A DNA stretch of 64,000 nucleotides from Ornatilinea apprima (GTDB taxonomy: Bacteria > Chloroflexota > Anaerolineae > Anaerolineales > Anaerolineaceae): contig NZ_LGCL01000039.1 of assembly GCF_001306115.1 (NCBI RefSeq), positions 1-64,000 on the forward strand, in the 5' to 3' direction. A program made the translations under genes and the position numbers. Below, piece by piece: positions 60,116 through 64,000 of this stretch; within the stretch, counting starts at the first letter, position 1; each line of letters starts with the position of its first letter. The notes under the pieces are model-generated. The model had not been told where the DNA came from and did no database searches. It saw only the letters and a list, made by a program, of their open reading frames with translations.

Positions 60116-60916
60116 TTATTTTGTCCCTAAAATTCCACCCACTACTTTGGTCATCACAATTTTGCCGTCGCGTTCCACCCAGCGGTTGGCAACTTCAGTG
60201 ATCTTTTCCATCACTTTTTCAAAGTCGTCCGCTCCCTGGAAGAGGCTGCCCCACAGTTTGCGGTCTTCGGACAAAGAAGCTCGGGTGTAGTCGATGAAGG
60301 GCTGGGCATTGGTGAAGGTGAGCGGGTTCTCGAAGATTTCAACGCGAGAGCTGGAGAAGGTATCTTTCACGGCTCCATAAATTTCGGTGGAGTATCGCGA
60401 GCTGCCCGGCATAGGCGGAATGGGCTTGCCCGTCGCTTCGCGAATAATGTCGTAGAATGTTTTTTTGTTATCGGGCATGGGACCGGATGAGAAGAGCGTG
60501 CCGCCGGGTTTCAAGACGCGATGCATTTCGCGGATGGTGAAGGGAATGTCTTCAGCGTAATAGATGGCGAAGCAGCACGACAGCAGATCAAAAGAGTTGT
60601 CTTCGAAGGGGAATCGTTCGTTGAAATTCAACGACATGAATTTAACCGGATTGCCAATTTTGGCGTTTTCGGTGCGCGCTTTGGTGAGCAATTCTTCATT
60701 CACATCGCCGCCAGTGATATCGCATTCGCCTTGCAGATGGTTGTGGTAACCAAAGCACTGCTTACCGGCTCCGCAGCCTACATCCAGAATTTTCATGCCC
60801 TTTTGAAGCGGAAGGATTTGCAGCATCCATTCATCAATATTGCGGCCGCCGAAACGGTTGTGGATGTCGATGCGGGTCATCAAATCGTTAGTGGTTTCCT
60901 GATATTCGATTTTCAT
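60116..60916 (-). CDS. SAM-dependent methyltransferase
   Basis: 266 aa, class I. MKILDVGCGAGKQCFGYHNHL (motif I), EDNSFDLLSCCFAIYYAEDIP and LKPGGTLFSSGP. The C-terminal region of about 100 residues is of no clear family. With the PIG-L deacetylase it may modify a sugar or lipid-linked molecule. GAGG lies just before the ATG. Confidence 0.88.
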   Translation of the reverse strand: MKIEYQETTNDLMTRIDIHNRFGGRNIDEWMLQILPLQKGMKILDVGCGAGKQCFGYHNHLQGECDITGGDVNEELLTKARTENAKIGNPVKFMSLNFNERFPFEDNSFDLLSCCFAIYYAEDIPFTIREMHRVLKPGGTLFSSGPMPDNKKTFYDIIREATGKPIPPMPGSSRYSTEIYGAVKDTFSSSRVEIFENPLTFTNAQPFIDYTRASLSEDRKLWGSLFQGADDFEKVMEKITEVANRWVERDGKIVMTKVVGGILGTK

Positions 60917-60999
60917 AAGTCCTCAATCTTTCGGTGGTAATCTAATTATTCAGAAATTGAATTGTAACGGCTTTCGAAACCGGGCGCAAGGAAAAGCAA

Positions 61000-62073
61000 T
61001 TAGCAGATACGCGGTAGCATTTCTCCGGCCAATGTGTCTAAAATGCGGGTGGTTCCCATTTCGGTGCGCAGCAACACCCGTTTTAACGGCTGGGCAACCA
61101 CCTCACCGATAATCGCGGCTTGATCTCCATATGGAGAATCCTGGATTGCCTGCAGGCCGGCTTGCGCTTCGGCGGCGGGCAGAATGGCAATGAGTTTGCC
61201 CTCGTTGGCCACATACAGCGGGTCAAACCCCAGCATTTCACAGGCAGTGCGCACCACTGGGCGGACCGGTATCTCGGTTTCATTCAAGATCATGCCTACT
61301 CCTGACTGTTGGACGATTTCATTGAGGGTGGTGGCTAAACCACCGCGGGTGGGGTCGCGCAAGACATGCGTGTTGGGAGCCGCCTGCAGCAGATTGGCAA
61401 TCATCAAATTGAGAGGGGCAACGTCGCTTTGAATATCCGCTTCAAACCCCAGGTCTCCGCGCGCGGTGAGAACAGCCATGCCGTGGTCGCCGATCGAGCC
61501 GGAAATAATCACCACGTCGCCGGGTTGGGCGTACTGCCCGCCAATCGTTCTGCTTTCTGGAATCCAACCAATTCCGGAGGTGGTAATGTATACGCCGTCG
61601 GCTTTGCCGTGCTCCACCACCTTGGTGTCACCGGCCACAATGGCCACACCCGCTTCTTGAGCGGCGGCGGCCATCGACGCCACAATTTGCTGCAAGGTGG
61701 CAATGGGAAATCCCTCTTCCAGGATGAATCCAGCAGTCAGGTAGAGCGGTAGTGCGCCTGACATGCACATGTCGTTGACTGTGCCGCAGACAGCGAGCTT
61801 ACCAATGTCTCCACCTGGGAATTGGATGGGAGACACGCTGTGGCAGTCGGTGGAGATGGACAGGCGGCCTTTCAGATTGGCTGATTCAGGCAAGGCGGCG
61901 CGGGCGAAGTCGTTACCCTCACTCAGGGGAGTTGAGTTGAAATAGGGATAAAAGACATTTTTGATCAGGTCTTGGGTCATTTTTCCGCCGCTGCCGTGAC
62001 CCATAACGATGGTTTCATTGTGTTGCAGCGGTAATGGACAGGATGGACCCTCAAACGATTGGATCGTAGTCAT
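61000..62073 (-). CDS. hypE: Hydrogenase maturation protein HypE
   Basis: 357 aa. Dehydrates the carbamoyl thiocarboxylate on its C-terminal Cys to a thiocyanate, the source of the CN ligands of NiFe hydrogenase. MGHGSGGKMTQDLI, STDCHSVSPIQFPGGDIGKLAVCGTVNDMCMSGA, DPTRGGLATTLNEI and the terminal PRIC (Cys357) are diagnostic. ATG 62073 is chosen because the reading frame upstream is not conserved. Confidence 0.95.
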   Translation of the reverse strand: MTTIQSFEGPSCPLPLQHNETIVMGHGSGGKMTQDLIKNVFYPYFNSTPLSEGNDFARAALPESANLKGRLSISTDCHSVSPIQFPGGDIGKLAVCGTVNDMCMSGALPLYLTAGFILEEGFPIATLQQIVASMAAAAQEAGVAIVAGDTKVVEHGKADGVYITTSGIGWIPESRTIGGQYAQPGDVVIISGSIGDHGMAVLTARGDLGFEADIQSDVAPLNLMIANLLQAAPNTHVLRDPTRGGLATTLNEIVQQSGVGMILNETEIPVRPVVRTACEMLGFDPLYVANEGKLIAILPAAEAQAGLQAIQDSPYGDQAAIIGEVVAQPLKRVLLRTEMGTTRILDTLAGEMLPRIC

Positions 62074-62087
62074 TATGCTTGCCTTTC

Positions 62088-63176
62088 TCAGTTCTCTCGG
62101 CGGTAGCGGTAATAGGCGGCGCAGGCGCCCTCTGAGGAGACCATGGTCGCGCCGAGCGGGTTTTCGGGTGTGCATTGTTTGCCGAAGGCCGGACATTGGT
62201 TCGGTTTTTTCAGCCCTTGCAGGATCTGGCCGGCAATACAGATATCCGATTCCTGGGTCTTAATATGGCCTACATCAAAGCGTTTTTGTGCGTCAAAAGT
62301 TGAAAATTCATCCCGCAAGCCCCAGCCGGATTGTGGAATAAGGCCGATGCCGCGCCAGTTGCGGTCCACGGTTTGATACACCTGGTTGATCATCGCCTGG
62401 GCAGCGCGGTTGCCTTCTTGGGTAACGGCGCGCGAATAGGCGTTTTCAACGATATGGGTTCCGCGTTCCAATTGGATCACCGTCTGGTAAATACCCTGGA
62501 GCAGATCCAGGGGTTCAAATCCGGTTACGGTGATGGGAATGCAGTACTGCTCAGCAATGGGCGGATATTCCCAGTATCCCATGACCGAGCAAACGTGCCC
62601 GGCGGCTAAAAAGCCTTGCACGCGGTTCTGCGGCGCGCTGAGAATGGCATGCATGGCGGGCGGTACGCAGACCTGTGAGACCAGCACGGAGTAATTCTTT
62701 AGGTCCAATGCGCGCGCTTGAATTACGCTGGCAATATTGGGGGGGGCGGTGGTTTCAAAGCCGATGGCAAAGAAGACCACTTCTTTGTCAGGGTTTTTGA
62801 TCGCAATCTGGACGGCGTCCAGCGGTGAATAAATCACCCGAACATCGCCGCCGTTGGCGCGGACGGTGAACAGGTCGCCATGCGAGCCGGGAACGCGCAG
62901 CATATCTCCAAAGGAGGTAAAGATCACATCAGGCCGGGCGGCGATTGCCAGCGCCTGGTCGATTAATTCCAGCGAGGTTACGCAAACCGGGCAGCCGGGG
63001 CCGTGCACCAGTTCAATCTCTGGCGGCAGAAGCTGGTCTAACCCATAGTGCAAAATGGAGTGGGTCTGACCGCCGCAAATTTCCATGATGTTCCAGGGAC
63101 GGGTGGTGACACGGCGGATTTTTTCTGCCAGGGCTTTGATATAATCCGCGTTGCGAAACTCTTTGGTGAGCTGCAT
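62088..63176 (-). CDS. hypD: Hydrogenase maturation protein HypD
   Basis: 362 aa, carries an [4Fe-4S] cluster and assembles the Fe(CN)2CO unit with Hyp[54 protein letters not shown] and the C-terminal cysteine-rich [14 protein letters not shown] [35 protein letters not shown]. Confidence 0.95.
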   Translation of the reverse strand: MQLTKEFRNADYIKALAEKIRRVTTRPWNIMEICGGQTHSILHYGLDQLLPPEIELVHGPGCPVCVTSLELIDQALAIAARPDVIFTSFGDMLRVPGSHGDLFTVRANGGDVRVIYSPLDAVQIAIKNPDKEVVFFAIGFETTAPPNIASVIQARALDLKNYSVLVSQVCVPPAMHAILSAPQNRVQGFLAAGHVCSVMGYWEYPPIAEQYCIPITVTGFEPLDLLQGIYQTVIQLERGTHIVENAYSRAVTQEGNRAAQAMINQVYQTVDRNWRGIGLIPQSGWGLRDEFSTFDAQKRFDVGHIKTQESDICIAGQILQGLKKPNQCPAFGKQCTPENPLGATMVSSEGACAAYYRYRREN

Positions 63177-63177
63177 T

Positions 63178-63444
63178 TCAGACGGTCTCCAGCCCGGTTT
63201 CGCTACCTAATTCGGCCTCGATATCGGATAGCTCTTGGAGCAATGCCAGTGTTTCTTTGGCCTCTTCTTCGCTGAGCAAGTTGAGGGCAAACCCGGCATG
63301 CACAATGGTATAGTCTCCAATTTTGGCATCAGGCAGCGCAGCCAGGCAGGTTTCGCGGATGACACCGCCAAAATCAACTTTGCCCATTTGCATCTGGTCT
63401 TTTTCGTAAATATCAACAATTTTTCCAGGGATTCCAAGGCACAT
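63178..63444 (-). CDS. hypC: Hydrogenase maturation chaperone HypC
   Basis: 88 aa. Begins [12 protein letters not shown], with the conserved Cys2 that binds the iron unit, and later [30 protein letters not shown]. Sits between hypF and hypD; one base separates it from hypD, and GAGG lies before the ATG. Confidence 0.95.
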   Translation of the reverse strand: MCLGIPGKIVDIYEKDQMQMGKVDFGGVIRETCLAALPDAKIGDYTIVHAGFALNLLSEEEAKETLALLQELSDIEAELGSETGLETV

Positions 63445-63455
63445 AATTTACCTCA

Positions 63456-64000
63456 TCAAATTGAATTGTAGTTGGCGGCGGCAATAACTGCCTGCCCAAG
63501 CGCGATGCCGCCGTCATTGGCGGGCACCTGGCGGTGGGTGAATACTTCAAAGCCTGATTCTTTCAGACCCGTGGTAGTTGATTCCAGAAGGAGCATATTC
63601 TGCCAGACGCCGCCGCTCAGCACCACAGCGTTGAGGCCGGTTGATTTTCGCAAGCGCTGGCAGACCTCAAGGGTCATGCTGGCAATGGCATGGTGGAACC
63701 GCGCGGAAAGCACCGGCAGCGGAACTCCGTTTGACCAGTCCGCGATGATGTCGCGCAAGAGTGGGGCCGGGTTGATTTGACCATCTTCTATGGAGAAGGA
63801 ATATACACGACGGGGCTGGTCTTGGCTGGCCAGGGCTTCAAGCTCAATGGCCGCCTGGCCTTCGTAGCTGGCGGTTTGCTGCACGCCAATCAGGGCGGAT
63901 ACGGCATCAAAGAGGCGGCCCATGCTGGAGGTTTGAGGTGTGTTAATATGGTGTTCCAGTTGGCTGCGCAGCAGGGTGCGCTCCTCATAACATAAGGCCT
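63456..64000 (-). CDS. hypF: Hydrogenase maturation carbamoyltransferase HypF, 3' part
   Basis: C-terminal ~181 residues only; the gene continues past the right edge of the window. Reading from the edge gives ALCYEERTLLRSQLEHH and SSMGRLFDAVSALIG, the HypF Kae1-like domain, then LNAVVLSGGVWQNMLLL and PANDGGIALGQAVIAA near the end. HypF carbamoylates HypE from carbamoyl phosphate. First of the hypF-hypC-hypD-hypE order in this window. Confidence 0.93.
   Translation of the reverse strand, partial: ALCYEERTLLRSQLEHHINTPQTSSMGRLFDAVSALIGVQQTASYEGQAAIELEALASQDQPRRVYSFSIEDGQINPAPLLRDIIADWSNGVPLPVLSARFHHAIASMTLEVCQRLRKSTGLNAVVLSGGVWQNMLLLESTTTGLKESGFEVFTHRQVPANDGGIALGQAVIAAANYNSI

Overview
The window looks like a housekeeping stretch of a Chloroflexota chromosome, probably of the Anaerolineae type. 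This is an inference from gene content and style. Exported proteins carry long Thr/Pro/Ala linkers, the Tad/Flp pilus locus has no secretin gene (so a single-membrane cell envelope is likely), and the sets of genes (SufCBD-S-U with a Rieske protein, Hyp maturation, type 2 IPP isomerase, polyphosphate glucokinase) fit that group. No tRNA, rRNA, CRISPR array, transposase or prophage block was seen.

Layout. 145-2528 (-): rpsF-ssb-rpsR followed by a membrane-anchored parvulin. 2700-11207 (-): a Gfo/Idh/MocA oxidoreductase, then a tightly overlapping DNA-repair operon (AddB-like helicase with a damaged motor, UvrD-type helicase, stand-alone Fe-S PD-(D/E)XK nuclease, RecJ). 11287-14456 (-): MsrPQ, a DEDDh exonuclease and a lipoprotein. 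14590-18411 (+): a baseplate-J-like membrane protein coupled to ruvX and mltG, then polyphosphate glucokinase. 18477-20614: ferredoxin and superoxide dismutase (-), an EamA transporter (+). 20663-28053 (-): one operon cinA / amidohydrolase-CYTH fusion / glgA / glgC / malQ. 28182-31184 (+): yraN, miaA, acyl-CoA ligase. 31210-34202 (-): ftsH, an unknown 8-Cys protein, efp. 34414-42157 (-): two Flp pilins, cpaB, cpaE, tadA, tadB, tadC, then comF and hpf. 42420-48751 (mostly +): a coiled-coil protein with an SPFH-HTH protein, sucCD, acpP (-), fni and a prenyl synthase. 48908-52021 (+): a serine-palmitoyltransferase-like enzyme, a HAD-like protein and a methyltransferase. 52068-59381: the Suf region, with sufR and a MIP18-family gene on the minus strand divergent from sufC-B-D-unknown-S-U-Rieske. 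59454-60916 (-): PIG-L deacetylase and methyltransferase. 61000-64000 (-): hypE, hypD, hypC and the 3' part of hypF, which runs off the window.

The best leads are (1) the split AddAB-like complex in which one motor subunit has lost the catalytic Walker B glutamate and the nuclease is a separate chain; (2) the amidohydrolase fused to a CYTH domain inside a glycogen operon; (3) the SPFH protein carrying an excisionase-type DNA-binding tail beside a coiled-coil partner; (4) unknown small genes embedded in the suf operon and between efp and ftsH; (5) a Tad pilus operon running into comF and hpf. All functional statements rest on reading motifs by eye. No database search was possible.
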